The notes under the pieces were generated by a model, which was not told where the DNA came from, searched no databases, and saw nothing but the letters and a program-made list of their open reading frames with translations. From Bin55 sp028819195 (GTDB lineage: Bacteria > Pseudomonadota > Gammaproteobacteria > Pseudomonadales > Azotimanducaceae): DNA of 64,000 bases. This document shows, in pieces, positions 8,579 to 18,506 of this stretch (position 1 is the first letter of the stretch; each line of letters begins with the position of its first letter). The stretch covers positions 62,001-126,000 of the forward strand of contig JAPPMF010000004.1 of the NCBI GenBank assembly GCA_028819195.1, in the 5' to 3' direction. Both the position numbers and the translations under genes were made by a program.

Positions 8579-8929
8579 ATGCGAAATAATAAAATCATAG
8601 AACGAATCGAAAACGCCCAGATGAAGGATTCGGTTCCTGAATTTCGCGCAGGAGATACCGTCACTGTTCAAGTAGTCGTGCGTGAAGGTTCGCGCGATCG
8701 ATTACAAGCATTCGAAGGTGTTGTAATTGGCAAACGTAATCGTGGCTTGAATTCTTCGTTTACCGTTCGAAAAATTTCGCATGGGGTGGGAGTCGAACGA
8801 ACCTTTCAAACACATAGTCCGACGATCGATTCGATTAAAGTCGTTCGCCGCGGCGATGTTCGGAAAGCGAAATTGTACTATTTACGTGAACGTTCTGGGC
8901 GGTCTGCTCGTATCAAAGAAAAGGTTTAG
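8579..8929 (+). CDS. rplS: 50S ribosomal protein L19
   Basis: A 116-residue L19 with the conserved FRAGDTVTVQVVVREG segment, EGVVIGKRNRGLNSSFTVRKIS, and the basic C-terminus (KAKLYYLRER). The start at 8579 gives the normal length and is preceded by TTGGAG at 8565-8570; a TTG at 8555 would add eight residues unlike the family. L19 sits at the 30S-50S interface. It is the last gene of the rpsP-trmD operon, though xerD follows only 16 bases later. Confidence 0.96.
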   Translation: MRNNKIIERIENAQMKDSVPEFRAGDTVTVQVVVREGSRDRLQAFEGVVIGKRNRGLNSSFTVRKISHGVGVERTFQTHSPTIDSIKVVRRGDVRKAKLYYLRERSGRSARIKEKV

Positions 8930-8945
8930 ATAGAGCAACAACCAC

Positions 8946-9857
8946 TTGTCAAACGGTACAACAACTGAACTGAACGAGGTGCCGCGCGAAATCAATCAGT
9001 ACATAAACGATATTTGGCTAGAAAAAGGGTTATCCCAAAATACGTGCGATGCTTATCGACGAGATTTATTACAGTTTGTAGGTTGGACTAAAGACAATAT
9101 TCAGAACACCCGTGAGTCGACTGTCTTAGGATTTCTAGCCTACAAACAAGCTGAAGGACTAACAACTAGGTCTACTGCAAGAATGCTATCGACGCTTCGC
9201 GGTTATTTCAAGTATGCGATCGAACGTGAATTGATGCAAGTCGATCCATGTGCAAATATAAGTAACCCCCGTTTAGGGAGATACTTGCCTCAGGTTTTAT
9301 CTGAAACTGACGTCGAAAAGCTACTGCAGGCACCAGATCCGAAAAAGAGTGATACCGAATTCCGAGATCGCGTCATACTAGAATTAATGTACGCGACCGG
9401 GTTACGAGTTAGCGAAGTTGTTGAATTACCATTGACGTTCATCAACTTAAAACAAGGAATGCTTCGTGTGTTAGGAAAAGGTAATCGAGAGCGGATCGTA
9501 CCGATTGGAGAACACGCTCTTCATTGGTTAGAAAAGTATCTTATAAACGTGAGAGAAAATATTATCAAAACCAAGAGTTGTAAAGAATTGTTTCCTAGTA
9601 ACCGCGGTCAAGCGATGTGCCGGCAAACACTGTGGCACGCGATAAAAAGATATGCCTTACGAGCTGGGATCATGAAGCCGATTTCTGCCCATTCATTGCG
9701 ACATGCGTTCGCCACTCATTTAGTGAATCATGGAGCTGATTTACGTACTGTTCAGGTCATGTTAGGTCACGCTTCACTATCAACCACACAAATTTACACA
9801 CATGTTGCTGCCCAAAGATTGAAGGATCTACATGCACAACACCACCCACGAGGTTAA
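8946..9857 (+). CDS. xerD: site-specific tyrosine recombinase XerD
   Basis: With XerC this enzyme resolves chromosome dimers at dif. The 303-residue protein has an N-terminal SAM-like core-binding domain (about 12-100) and a catalytic domain with Arg in ATGLRVSE, Lys in GKGNRER, HSLRHAFATH (His-x-x-Arg), LGHASLSTTQIYTH and the nucleophilic Tyr in the latter. The XerD assignment rather than XerC rests on its position between rplS and dsbC, as in Pseudomonas. The start is a TTG; a GTG about twelve codons later is an alternative. No dif-like site was recognised in the window. Confidence 0.92.
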   Translation: MSNGTTTELNEVPREINQYINDIWLEKGLSQNTCDAYRRDLLQFVGWTKDNIQNTRESTVLGFLAYKQAEGLTTRSTARMLSTLRGYFKYAIERELMQVDPCANISNPRLGRYLPQVLSETDVEKLLQAPDPKKSDTEFRDRVILELMYATGLRVSEVVELPLTFINLKQGMLRVLGKGNRERIVPIGEHALHWLEKYLINVRENIIKTKSCKELFPSNRGQAMCRQTLWHAIKRYALRAGIMKPISAHSLRHAFATHLVNHGADLRTVQVMLGHASLSTTQIYTHVAAQRLKDLHAQHHPRG

Positions 9858-9858
9858 C

Positions 9859-10668
9859 ATGAAAAAGTTGACGAAATTACACCAATTTGTTTGTATTGCT
9901 ACACTACTCACAGTCTTTACGAGCTTGACCAGCGCTCAGGAAGAGAGCGCTGAAAGCGATACGACTGAGATTCCGACTTATGAATTCGAAATCGAGAAGG
10001 GCATTGACGAAAGTGTTAGTTCGAGTATTGTGGCAACACTAAATCGAACAGGAACCTTGATTCATTCTCTTGAATCGACTCCTATTCAAGATCTGTACCT
10101 AGTGAGAACTCAGCGAGATGACTTTCTGTATATTTCAGCAGACGGCCGGTACCTTCTTATAGGCGATCTCTACGAGCAACGGACCGACAGTTTTGCCAAT
10201 CTCACAGAAGAACGGCGACAAGAAATTTGGAAAGAGAGTCTAGCGTTAGCTAAAACTATTGATTTTGCGCCTGAAGAAGGAGATATTGAGTACGTTGTGC
10301 ACGTATTCACGGATATATCCTGTGGCTATTGTCGGCAACTTCATCGCAACATGGATTTGTATAACGAACTCGGTATCGAAATCAGATATCTAGCGTATCC
10401 ACGCGCGGGTAAGGGCTCGGAAGCATACCAACAAATGGTTTCAGCTTGGTGTTCGGATGATCCAAAGGCAGCTATGACTGTTCTGAAAAACGGAGGTACC
10501 ATCGACGCAAAGGAATGTGAAAACACCATCGATGAGCAGATGATACTAGCACAAAAAATGGGTTTGCGCGGAACGCCAATGTTAGTGTTACCTTCCGGTC
10601 AAACAATTCCGGGTGCGGTTGGTCCTGAGGAACTATTGAGCGTATTACAACAGTCTGAAGATTCGTGA
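9859..10668 (+). CDS. dsbC: periplasmic disulfide isomerase DsbC
   Basis: Reshuffles wrong disulfides in periplasmic proteins. The chosen ATG at 9859 follows ACGAGG by 5 bases and begins a clear signal peptide (KK, hydrophobic core, cut near SAQ). A small dimerisation domain follows at about 40-110, then a thioredoxin fold with the CGYC active site in FTDISCGYC and the cis-Pro loop RGTPMLV. The second cysteine pair of E. coli DsbC also seems kept (WCSDD and KECENT). It starts 2 bases after the xerD stop. In Pseudomonas, hom and thrC come next; here recJ follows directly. Confidence 0.93.
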   Translation: MKKLTKLHQFVCIATLLTVFTSLTSAQEESAESDTTEIPTYEFEIEKGIDESVSSSIVATLNRTGTLIHSLESTPIQDLYLVRTQRDDFLYISADGRYLLIGDLYEQRTDSFANLTEERRQEIWKESLALAKTIDFAPEEGDIEYVVHVFTDISCGYCRQLHRNMDLYNELGIEIRYLAYPRAGKGSEAYQQMVSAWCSDDPKAAMTVLKNGGTIDAKECENTIDEQMILAQKMGLRGTPMLVLPSGQTIPGAVGPEELLSVLQQSEDS

Positions 10669-10756
10669 AAGAGTTCTTGGGAATTCTACATTGAGATTTT
10701 CCCATCACAGAGAGTGCGGTATTCACAAGTACATTCGAAACGTTTAGGGTAACTGT

Positions 10757-12496
10757 TTGACGTCGCAATTTTCCCAATTCACCACAAGAACCTTACCCGA
10801 ACAATGGTCCACGTTGATAGAAGAGTTGCAGGTACCACCACTCATTGCAAGAGTTTTAGCGGCGCGTGGTGTCAAGTCGTCGGCTGATTTAGTTACTCCC
10901 AAAAGTTCGTTGCTGCCGCCCGATCAGTTACCGGACATTAAACGTGCGGCTGCACGTTTAGTTCATGCCATACTGCATGACGAACACATTTTGATCGCGG
11001 GAGATTTCGATGCTGACGGTGCAACAGCGGCAGTTCTTTCTGTCGATTGCCTGAAACGTTTCGGTGCACAAAAAGTAAGTTTTGCTGTTCCTAATCGGTT
11101 TGAGTTCGGTTATGGACTGAGCAAAAACTTTGTGAGCCAATTACTCCAGCATAAACCACAGGTAATTGTTACTGTCGATAACGGCATTAGTTCTGTTGAT
11201 GGGGTACGTACGGCCCGAAAGGCAGGAGTCGATGTGATCATAACCGATCATCATATACCGCCGACTATACTTCCCCAAGCTCACGCTATCGTTAATCCCA
11301 AAATGCCAGGTTGTAATTTTGCAAGTGAACCCGCTGGAGTAGGAGTGGTTTTCTACTTAATGATAGAGGTACGACGTCAGTTACGAGCTATCGGACACTT
11401 TCAAGATCGTGGTATCAAAGAACCAAACCTGATGTCGTGTGTTGATTTGGTCGCGATTGGTACCGTAGCTGACATGGTCCCACTAGACTTTAATAATCGT
11501 CTACTTGTTAGACTTGGATTGGAGGTTATTAGGCGGAATAAAGTACGACCGGGTCTACAGGTATTAATCGATCAATGTAACTTACAACGTGATGAGATAA
11601 GCGAGGAAGAAATTGCTTTTCGGCTCGCTCCTCGACTAAATGCAGCTGGTCGTCTTGAAGATATGACTGCAGGGATTCGAGGACTGCTGGCTTCCGATTA
11701 TGAAATTGCTGAAAAATACATCTCACACTTGCGCAGTTTGAATGAAGAACGGCAAGATTTACAAGAGGAATCAATCAAAAAAGCGGTTCAGTTGGTAAGT
11801 GACTCAGCTGAAAAGGCGCGCGGTTTTGTCTTCTACCATAGGAGCTTTCATGAAGGAATCGTAGGGTTAGTAGCTGGGCATATCTGCCGTCAGTATCATC
11901 GACCGACGATCATTTTTGCTGATAGCTTAGGAACCTCATCGAACTTATTGAAAGGTTCAGGTCGTAGTACCAACGATATACACATGCGTGATTTATTGGC
12001 AGGCATCGACGCGAAGTATCCTAATTTAATCTGCGGTTTTGGTGGCCACGCTGCAGCTGCAGGATTGACGATTCACGAAGATAGTTTTGCTCGATTTAAG
12101 ACGATCTTTCACAAAGTCTTAGCCGAACAGGTACCGATGAAAAATTTGAATCGGACTGAAATCACCGACGGCGAACTGGAATCCAAAGAGTTCACATGTG
12201 ATTTTGTGAGAACGTTACTTTCGTATGGCCCTTGGGGGATGGAATTCCCTCGGCCAATATTTCATGGAGAGTTTAAGGTACTAAGTCAACAGCATATCAA
12301 AGATGGCAAACATCTAAAATTAGTCGTTACAAAGGATCAACAAGTTTTGGATGCGATTGCGTTTTCCGAATCACGCCGAGTCGACACAAGTGTTACATTT
12401 TCTTATCACCCGGCGATCAATACTTACAACCAAACGCCGACGGTGCAGTTAATAATCCAATCGATAACGCCTTCGTCGTTTGTACCTGAACATTAA
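10757..12496 (+). CDS. recJ: single-stranded-DNA-specific exonuclease RecJ
   Basis: 5'-3' exonuclease for RecF-pathway recombination and mismatch repair. The 579-residue protein has the DHH phosphoesterase motifs GDFDADGATAA near residue 81, the VDNGIS strand and the TDHH motif near 163. The DHHA1 domain carries GFGGHAAAAGLTI, and the C-terminal part resembles the RecJ OB domain. The start is TTG at 10757. It lies between dsbC and prfB as in many gammaproteobacteria. Confidence 0.95.
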   Translation: MTSQFSQFTTRTLPEQWSTLIEELQVPPLIARVLAARGVKSSADLVTPKSSLLPPDQLPDIKRAAARLVHAILHDEHILIAGDFDADGATAAVLSVDCLKRFGAQKVSFAVPNRFEFGYGLSKNFVSQLLQHKPQVIVTVDNGISSVDGVRTARKAGVDVIITDHHIPPTILPQAHAIVNPKMPGCNFASEPAGVGVVFYLMIEVRRQLRAIGHFQDRGIKEPNLMSCVDLVAIGTVADMVPLDFNNRLLVRLGLEVIRRNKVRPGLQVLIDQCNLQRDEISEEEIAFRLAPRLNAAGRLEDMTAGIRGLLASDYEIAEKYISHLRSLNEERQDLQEESIKKAVQLVSDSAEKARGFVFYHRSFHEGIVGLVAGHICRQYHRPTIIFADSLGTSSNLLKGSGRSTNDIHMRDLLAGIDAKYPNLICGFGGHAAAAGLTIHEDSFARFKTIFHKVLAEQVPMKNLNRTEITDGELESKEFTCDFVRTLLSYGPWGMEFPRPIFHGEFKVLSQQHIKDGKHLKLVVTKDQQVLDAIAFSESRRVDTSVTFSYHPAINTYNQTPTVQLIIQSITPSSFVPEH

Positions 12497-12528
12497 TTTG
12501 ACCACTTAGACTAAAGGTAACCAAGTTT

Positions 12529-13627
12529 ATGGCTGAGATTACCGCTTTACGCGAACTCATTAAAGAACTCCACACGCGAACAGTTGCTCTTAGGAACTCT
12601 CTTTGACATTGATAGTAAGAAAGAACGTTTAGAGGAACTCAACTTAATCCTCGCAGAATCCGAAACTTGGTCAGATTCCAATCGATCAGAAACATTGTCT
12701 AGAGAACAGTCTTCATTGGCGTCAACCATTGGTGTGGTAGAACGCGTTTCAAGTTTGCTTGAGGACGCCGATGACTTGCTAGTTTTAGCAGTCGAAGAAA
12801 ACGAGCATGAAATTCTCGATGAAATCGAATCGATGCTAAACATAGTACAGCAAGACCTTAAGCCCGTGGAATTCAAAACCATGTTTTCGCATGAGTTAGA
12901 TCCTCTCAACGCTTACGTTGACATTCAGTTTGGTGCGGGGGGTACCGAGTCACAAGATTGGGCAAATATGCTGTTAAGAATGTACTTGCTTTGGGGTGAG
13001 AAAAACAATTTCGATTGCCGCATCACAGCTTTATCTGAAGGGGAAATCGCTGGTATTCGAAATGCCACCATTCAGGTTATCGGTGACTATGCGTTCGGTT
13101 GGTTGAGAACTGAGACCGGGATTCATCGGTTAGTTCGAAATTCACCTTTTGACTCCAATCATCGACGACACACGTCGTTTGCGTCTCTTTATGTATATGC
13201 AGAAATCGATGACGACATTGAGGTCGAAATTAAACCGGATGAAGTTCGTACTGACACTTATCGAGCTAGTGGGGCAGGGGGACAGCATGTTAATCAAACC
13301 GACTCAGCGGTGAGACTGACTCACATTCCTACGAACACGGTGGTTCAGTGTCAAAGTGAACGTTCGCAGCATCGGAATCGCGAGCAAGCGTGGCGGCAAT
13401 TACGCGCGAAACTCTATCACTTAGCTTTACAAAAAGAGATCGAAGCGAAGCAAGCTCTAGAATCCACTAAACCCAATATCGGTTTTGGGAGTCAAATTCG
13501 GTCTTATGTATTGGATCAATCCCGCGTTAAAGATCATCGTACTGGACATGAACGAACCGATCCCACAAGAGTGCTGGATGGAGACATTGGGTCATTTATG
13601 GAAGTGAGCTTAATCAAAGGTGTGTAG
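12529..13627 (+). CDS. prfB: peptide chain release factor 2 with programmed +1 frameshift
   Basis: Recognises UGA and UAA stops. Translation starts at ATG 12529; after 25 codons an in-frame UGA (12604-12606) interrupts the frame, and a +1 shift on CTT-TGA-C continues it to 13627, giving 365 residues, the length of E. coli RF2. The tripeptide anticodon SPF is in NSPFDSNHRRHTSF and the GGQ catalytic loop in GAGGQHVNQTDSA. The shift lets the cell sense RF2 shortage: slow UGA decoding favours frameshifting and thus more RF2. The stop overlaps the lysS GTG by one base, the classic prfB-lysS operon. Confidence 0.97.
12592..12607 (+). promoter_or_regulatory. prfB autoregulatory frameshift site
   Basis: An internal Shine-Dalgarno-like AGGA (12592-12595) is followed by the slippery CTT-TGA-C (12601-12607), with the same codon spacing from AGG to UGA as in E. 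coli (codon 26 is UGA). The SD is weaker than the E. coli AGGGGG. Confidence 0.93.
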
Positions 13628-15111
13628 TGCAAGATCGTAAAGAAACTACGGTAAGACGACGGAAGTTGGATTCGTTACGCGAGAACGGCGAAGCCTATCC
13701 TAATGACTTTAAGCGACAACATGTAGCTGCTGAATTACAGCAAGCTTTCAGCACTGCTTCACAAGAGGAGTTAGCTAGTAATTTACATGAAACAGCGGTT
13801 GCCGGACGGGTACTGTTAAAACGCGAGTTAGGCAAGGCTAGTTTTTTAACGATTAAAGATCTCTCCGGTAAGATTCAGTGTTATCTTCGACAGGATTCAT
13901 TAGGTACGGAAACCTATGAGCAGTTTGTGAACTTATGCGATATCGGCGATATTGTTGGAGTACGTGGACACCTCATGCGCACCCAAAAAGGGGAACTAAC
14001 CGTTCACGGTTCGGATTTTCGAATTCTTGTGAAGTCTTTACAACCGTTTCCAGAAAAATTTCATGGGTTAGAGGATCAGGAAATCAGGTACCGTCAGCGA
14101 TACGTCGATGTGATGGTAAACGACGAGTCAAGACGTGTCTTCGAAACACGGTCGCAGATTCTACAATTACTCCGGCACTTTTTTGATCGCAGAGGGTACA
14201 TGGAAGTTGAAACGCCCATGATGCACGCTATCCCCGGGGGTGCGACAGCTAAACCGTTCATCACTAGACACAATTCATTAAACATGGACTTGTACTTGCG
14301 AGTAGCACCGGAACTGTATCTGAAACGATTGGTCATTGGCGGTTGGGAACGGGTCTATGAAATCAACCGAAATTTTCGTAACGAAGGATTGTCTACTCGT
14401 CACAATCCAGAGTTTACGATGCTAGAGTTTTACCAAGCCTACTCAACTTACGAGGATTTGATCAAGTTAACGACGACCTTGATGAATGAACTAGCTGAAC
14501 AAGTACTCGGAACAAAAGATTTCAGCTATGGAGATCACCAGATTTCTCTAAGTGACGAACCTCATGTAATACGCATGATAGACTCAGTCGCTGATGCGTT
14601 CGGCGTCCCACGTACCGACCGACTGTACGAAAAAAAGTATCTCCAAGAACTCGCTGCCAGTCGCGCTATTAATTTTTCACAGGATATGCAATGGGGAACC
14701 ATGTTGAATGAGCTTTTTGAGTCGCTAGTCCAACCGACTTTGATTCAACCAACATTTGTTGTGGAATATCCAACGGAAATTTCACCGCTGGCAAGGCGAA
14801 GTGTGAATAATGAATGTGTTACGGACCGCTTTGAGTACTTCATCGCAGGACAAGAAATAGCTAATGGATTTTCAGAATTGAATGATCCAGACGACCAAGA
14901 GTCACGTTTTCGTTCACAAGTTGAACAAGCAAAACTCGGTGATGAAGAAGCGATGAGATTCGATCAAGATTTCATTACAGCGTTGCAGTACGGTTTACCG
15001 CCAACCGCTGGCGAAGGTATTGGGATTGATCGCTTGGTCATGCTGTTAACCAACCGCACTTCGATTCGCGATGTACTGTTATTCCCACAGTTGAGACCTA
15101 AAGCGCAGTGA
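13627..15111 (+). CDS. lysS: lysyl-tRNA synthetase, class II
   Basis: Charges tRNA-Lys in the cytoplasm. The 494-residue protein has an N-terminal OB-fold anticodon-binding domain (about 55-145) and a class II catalytic domain with motif 1 around VETPMMHAIPGGATAKPF, motif 2 RNFRNEG near 248 and motif 3 GEGIGIDR near 461. The start is a GTG sharing one base with the prfB stop. The stop overlaps the next gene by 4 bases (GTGA), so prfB, lysS and ung are probably one transcript. Confidence 0.97.
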   Translation: MQDRKETTVRRRKLDSLRENGEAYPNDFKRQHVAAELQQAFSTASQEELASNLHETAVAGRVLLKRELGKASFLTIKDLSGKIQCYLRQDSLGTETYEQFVNLCDIGDIVGVRGHLMRTQKGELTVHGSDFRILVKSLQPFPEKFHGLEDQEIRYRQRYVDVMVNDESRRVFETRSQILQLLRHFFDRRGYMEVETPMMHAIPGGATAKPFITRHNSLNMDLYLRVAPELYLKRLVIGGWERVYEINRNFRNEGLSTRHNPEFTMLEFYQAYSTYEDLIKLTTTLMNELAEQVLGTKDFSYGDHQISLSDEPHVIRMIDSVADAFGVPRTDRLYEKKYLQELAASRAINFSQDMQWGTMLNELFESLVQPTLIQPTFVVEYPTEISPLARRSVNNECVTDRFEYFIAGQEIANGFSELNDPDDQESRFRSQVEQAKLGDEEAMRFDQDFITALQYGLPPTAGEGIGIDRLVMLLTNRTSIRDVLLFPQLRPKAQ

Positions 15112-15821
15112 GTACTACTCTCAAACGAGTTAGACTCGAAGAGTCTTGGAAACAAGCGTTGGAGTCTGAGTTTACTGCCTCCTATATGACTCGGCTACGC
15201 AAATTTTTGCTCGACGAAGCCAGCGCAGGTAAAAAGATTTATCCACCGTTCGCTAATCTATTCACGGCACTCGATTTATGTCCTGTTCAATCAGTGCGCG
15301 TCGTCATTATCGGGCAAGACCCGTATCACCGACCTAACCAAGCACATGGATTATGTTTCAGTGTACAACCAGGTGTACCACCACCACCCTCGTTAGTCAA
15401 CATCTTGAAAGAGGTGCAACAAGATTTGCAAAACGGGAATACTCAATCGCGATCGATCATCGAAACTAAAGGTTGTTTGAGTGGTTGGGCGGAGCAAGGC
15501 GTTTTGTTGTTGAATTCCGTTCTCACAGTCATAGAGGGTCGCCCTGGAGCACATCAAGGGTACGGTTGGGAACGCTTCACAGATCGAGTAGTTGATGTGG
15601 TAAATCAACAATGTGAAAATGTTGTCTTTATGCTCTGGGGAAGACCCGCGCAAAAAAAGGGTGAGTTGGTCGATGATAACAAGCACTTGATTCTCAAAGC
15701 CGCACACCCATCGCCACTTTCAGCCGAACGAGGATTTATTGGCTGTCGACACTTTTCACAAGCTAATCAATATTTAACTGAGCACGGACACGAGCCAATA
15801 GACTGGTTTCGAGTGATTTAA
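15108..15821 (+). CDS. ung: uracil-DNA glycosylase, family 1
   Basis: Removes uracil from DNA to start base excision repair. The 237-residue protein has the water-activating motif VIIGQDPYHRPNQAHGL with its catalytic Asp, the uracil-binding GVLLLNSVLTV strand, and the HPSPLS minor-groove loop near the C-terminus. The GTG start at 15108 overlaps the lysS stop (GTGA), indicating translational coupling. Confidence 0.96.
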   Translation: MSTTLKRVRLEESWKQALESEFTASYMTRLRKFLLDEASAGKKIYPPFANLFTALDLCPVQSVRVVIIGQDPYHRPNQAHGLCFSVQPGVPPPPSLVNILKEVQQDLQNGNTQSRSIIETKGCLSGWAEQGVLLLNSVLTVIEGRPGAHQGYGWERFTDRVVDVVNQQCENVVFMLWGRPAQKKGELVDDNKHLILKAAHPSPLSAERGFIGCRHFSQANQYLTEHGHEPIDWFRVI

Positions 15822-15834
15822 TCTAGGAGGAACT

Positions 15835-16449
15835 TTGAGTCAATATTTTGAGATTCACGCCCAGAATCCACAACTTCGACTTCTGAAACAGGCGGCCGAC
15901 ATCGTCAAAAATGGCGGTATAGTAGTGTACCCGACGGACTCGTCGTATGCCATTGGTTGTGGTTTAACCAACAATACTTCTCTGGAGCGAATTCGAAAAA
16001 TTCGCCGATTATCGGCAAATCATTTGTTTGCGATCATTTGCAAAGATTTATCTGAGCTCTCGAACTACTCGAATGTCACGAATACGCACTATCGACTCAT
16101 ACGACGACACACGCCTGGACCATTTACGTTTATTCTTAAGGCTTCTAGAGATGTCCCTCGCCGAGTGGTTGGCACAAAGCGACGCGAAATAGGATTACGA
16201 ATTCCTGACTGCCGGATTGTTATGTGCTTGCTAGCTGAACTCAATGAACCGATACTGTCAACATCGTTAGTGTTACCAGACACCGATGAAGTTCTGGTAG
16301 AACCGCAAAAGATGCGTCAATTACTAGAACATGAAGTAGATGTCATTTTGGACGGGGGAGTAATTGGGGAAGGGCAGACTACTCTGGTGAACCTAACTCA
16401 AGATGTACCGGTAATTGCCCGGCAGGGTATTGGCAAACTATTGGTGTAG
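15835..16449 (+). CDS. yciO: YciO-type Sua5/YrdC-family protein
   Basis: A 204-residue YrdC-fold protein. The start (SQYFEIHAQNPQLRLLKQA) and the VVYPTDSSYAIGC motif align along the whole length with E. coli YciO rather than with TsaC; the KRREIGLRIPD and STSLVLPD segments agree. YrdC-family members make threonylcarbamoyl-AMP for the t6A base of tRNA; YciO is a paralogue whose own activity is less clear. The start is TTG, preceded by a strong AGGAGG at 15825-15830. It sits upstream of trpS and scpAB. Confidence 0.9.
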   Translation: MSQYFEIHAQNPQLRLLKQAADIVKNGGIVVYPTDSSYAIGCGLTNNTSLERIRKIRRLSANHLFAIICKDLSELSNYSNVTNTHYRLIRRHTPGPFTFILKASRDVPRRVVGTKRREIGLRIPDCRIVMCLLAELNEPILSTSLVLPDTDEVLVEPQKMRQLLEHEVDVILDGGVIGEGQTTLVNLTQDVPVIARQGIGKLLV

Positions 16450-16486
16450 ACGGTAGAGTGCAAGTGTTGCTTGGTAGGGAAGAGCA

Positions 16487-17689
16487 GTGAATCACAATCG
16501 AGTCGTATCCGGCATGCGTCCGACAGGACGGTTGCATTTAGGGCACTATCACGGTGTACTAAAAAACTGGATTGAACTACAGCATCGCTGGGATTGTTTT
16601 TTCTTTGTGGCCGATTGGCATGCTTTGACCACGGATTATCAGAATTCTGAACTGATAACTGAGTACACCCGTGAGATGATCATCGATTGGTTAGCAAGTG
16701 GTTTATCGCCTCAATCATGTACGATGTTTGTTCAGAGTCGAGTTCCAGAGCATGCCGAATTGCATGTTTTACTCTCGATGGTAACACCGTTAAGTTGGCT
16801 TGAACGGGTACCAAGTTACAAAGACACGATCAAGAAGTTGAATGACCGTGACCTCAACACTTACGGTTTTTTGGGATATCCGTTACTTCAAGCAGCAGAT
16901 ATTTTGTTGTATCAAGCCGATACGGTCCCCGTCGGGGCCGATCAGGTGGCACATGTAGAACTCACGCGTGAAATTGCGAGAACTTTCAACTTTGCTTTCG
17001 GGCGTGGCGACGATTGGGAGGACTTAGCTTTTCGAGCGTTAAGTCGTTTACCGAAAAAACTCAAGCAGAAGTATGTTGAAGCTCGAACACAATTTATTGA
17101 ACAGGGTCTTACCGATAATATTGCGAGACTACAAGAACAGTTAAAGGATCAACATTACCTCACTGAGGATGAGGCCGAGCGGTTGTTAGGTTATCTCGAA
17201 GGCGTTGGAAGAATGATTCTGTCCGAACCCCAAGCAATGTTGACCGATAAACCAGCTCTTCCGGGATTAGACGGCGAAAAAATGTCTAAGTCATATAACA
17301 ACGTTATTTATCTCCGTGAAGAATCCGGGCAAGTTGAACATAAGATACGCAAGATGCAAACCGACCCGGCACGAGTTCGCCGTAGCGATCCAGGCGACCC
17401 GAAAAAATGTCCGGTTTATGCACTGCACAAAGTTTACTCTGATTCGTCGACTCTAGATTGGGTTAACGCTGGCTGCCGGTCAGCGCGTATTGGATGTTTA
17501 GAGTGTAAGGGACCACTTATCGATAGCATAAATAAAGAACAGGATCAATTTAAGGAGCGAGCAGCTCAATATGTCGAGGAACCGACGGTCATTTCGCATA
17601 TTATTAGCGAAGGTTCGGAAGCAGCTCGAGTGGCCGCGAAAGAAACTTTAGGTGAAGTACGTTCAGCTATAGGAATCGGCCGACGATGA
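16487..17689 (+). CDS. trpS: tryptophanyl-tRNA synthetase
   Basis: Class I synthetase charging tRNA-Trp. The HIGH-like motif is HLGHYHG near residue 17, and the KMSKS loop is in GEKMSKSYNN near 265. At 400 residues it is longer than the about 334-residue E. coli enzyme, matching the longer form seen in pseudomonads; the extra part lies between about 180 and 250 and before the C-terminal helices. The start is GTG. The stop overlaps the scpA ATG by 4 bases (ATGA). Confidence 0.95.
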   Translation: MNHNRVVSGMRPTGRLHLGHYHGVLKNWIELQHRWDCFFFVADWHALTTDYQNSELITEYTREMIIDWLASGLSPQSCTMFVQSRVPEHAELHVLLSMVTPLSWLERVPSYKDTIKKLNDRDLNTYGFLGYPLLQAADILLYQADTVPVGADQVAHVELTREIARTFNFAFGRGDDWEDLAFRALSRLPKKLKQKYVEARTQFIEQGLTDNIARLQEQLKDQHYLTEDEAERLLGYLEGVGRMILSEPQAMLTDKPALPGLDGEKMSKSYNNVIYLREESGQVEHKIRKMQTDPARVRRSDPGDPKKCPVYALHKVYSDSSTLDWVNAGCRSARIGCLECKGPLIDSINKEQDQFKERAAQYVEEPTVISHIISEGSEAARVAAKETLGEVRSAIGIGRR

Positions 17690-18498
17690 CAAACTTGACG
17701 AGTGTAACAGAAACAGATGTGAAACGAGATGAAACTCTTCAGTCCGACTATTCCATTCCCGATGACTTATATGTCCCACCGGATGCACTAATTGTCGTTT
17801 TACAACAGTTCACTGGACCATTAGATTTACTTCTTTATCTCATTCGAAAACAAAACTTAGACATCCTCGAACTACCCATTGCTGAAATTACTGAGCAGTA
17901 TATGGCATACATCGACGTTATGACTGACCTACGTTTCGAACTTGCTGGCGATTATTTAGTGATGGCTGCAACCCTTGCAGAGATTAAGTCAAAGATGATG
18001 CTACCACGCATATCCGATCTTGACGACGAAGAGGAAGACCCCCGCGCACAACTCGCAAGGCAATTACTGGAATATGAGCAATTTAAGATGGCTGCCGAAG
18101 ATCTAGATGTTTTGCCTCGAGAGAATCGTGACTTTTTTGTTTCGAAAGTCGGCTACGACCGCGCTGCGAAAGTTGTTGCACCCCCGCCAGTATTGATTGA
18201 TTCGTTGATTTCGGTATTGCGGGAGCTCATCGAAAAACAAAGACTCAAGATTGAGTATCAAATTCAGTATCAGCAGTTATCGGTGAGCGATCGTATGAAG
18301 ATAATCATGGAGACAGTAATGGCGGTCGATGGCTTCGTACCTTTTACGTGTTTCTACGACGAGGCAGAACGTGGCCTGGGTGTGATTGTTTCTTTTATTG
18401 CTCTACTGGAACTAATGAAGGAACGCGAGGTGAAAGTGATTCAAACTAGTGCTTTTGCGCCAATTTACGTTGCCAAAAAATCAGAAATTACTCAGTAG
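17686..18498 (+). CDS. scpA: segregation and condensation protein A
   Basis: The kleisin subunit of the SMC-ScpAB condensin, bridging the SMC heads. The 270-residue protein has the kleisin N-terminal signature FTGPLDLLLYLIRKQNLDILELPI near residues 45-70 and a C-terminal winged helix (FIALLELMKEREVKV). It is translationally coupled to trpS (ATGA) and followed 8 bases later by scpB. No smc gene lies in the window. Confidence 0.94.
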   Translation: MTNLTSVTETDVKRDETLQSDYSIPDDLYVPPDALIVVLQQFTGPLDLLLYLIRKQNLDILELPIAEITEQYMAYIDVMTDLRFELAGDYLVMAATLAEIKSKMMLPRISDLDDEEEDPRAQLARQLLEYEQFKMAAEDLDVLPRENRDFFVSKVGYDRAAKVVAPPPVLIDSLISVLRELIEKQRLKIEYQIQYQQLSVSDRMKIIMETVMAVDGFVPFTCFYDEAERGLGVIVSFIALLELMKEREVKVIQTSAFAPIYVAKKSEITQ

Positions 18499-18506
18499 AC
18501 TCTGCT

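Noticed and set aside
12604..12606. In-frame UGA early in prfB that could be read as a disrupting mutation
   Set aside because: Context, codon position 26 and resulting 365-residue length match the known programmed +1 frameshift, so the gene is intact.
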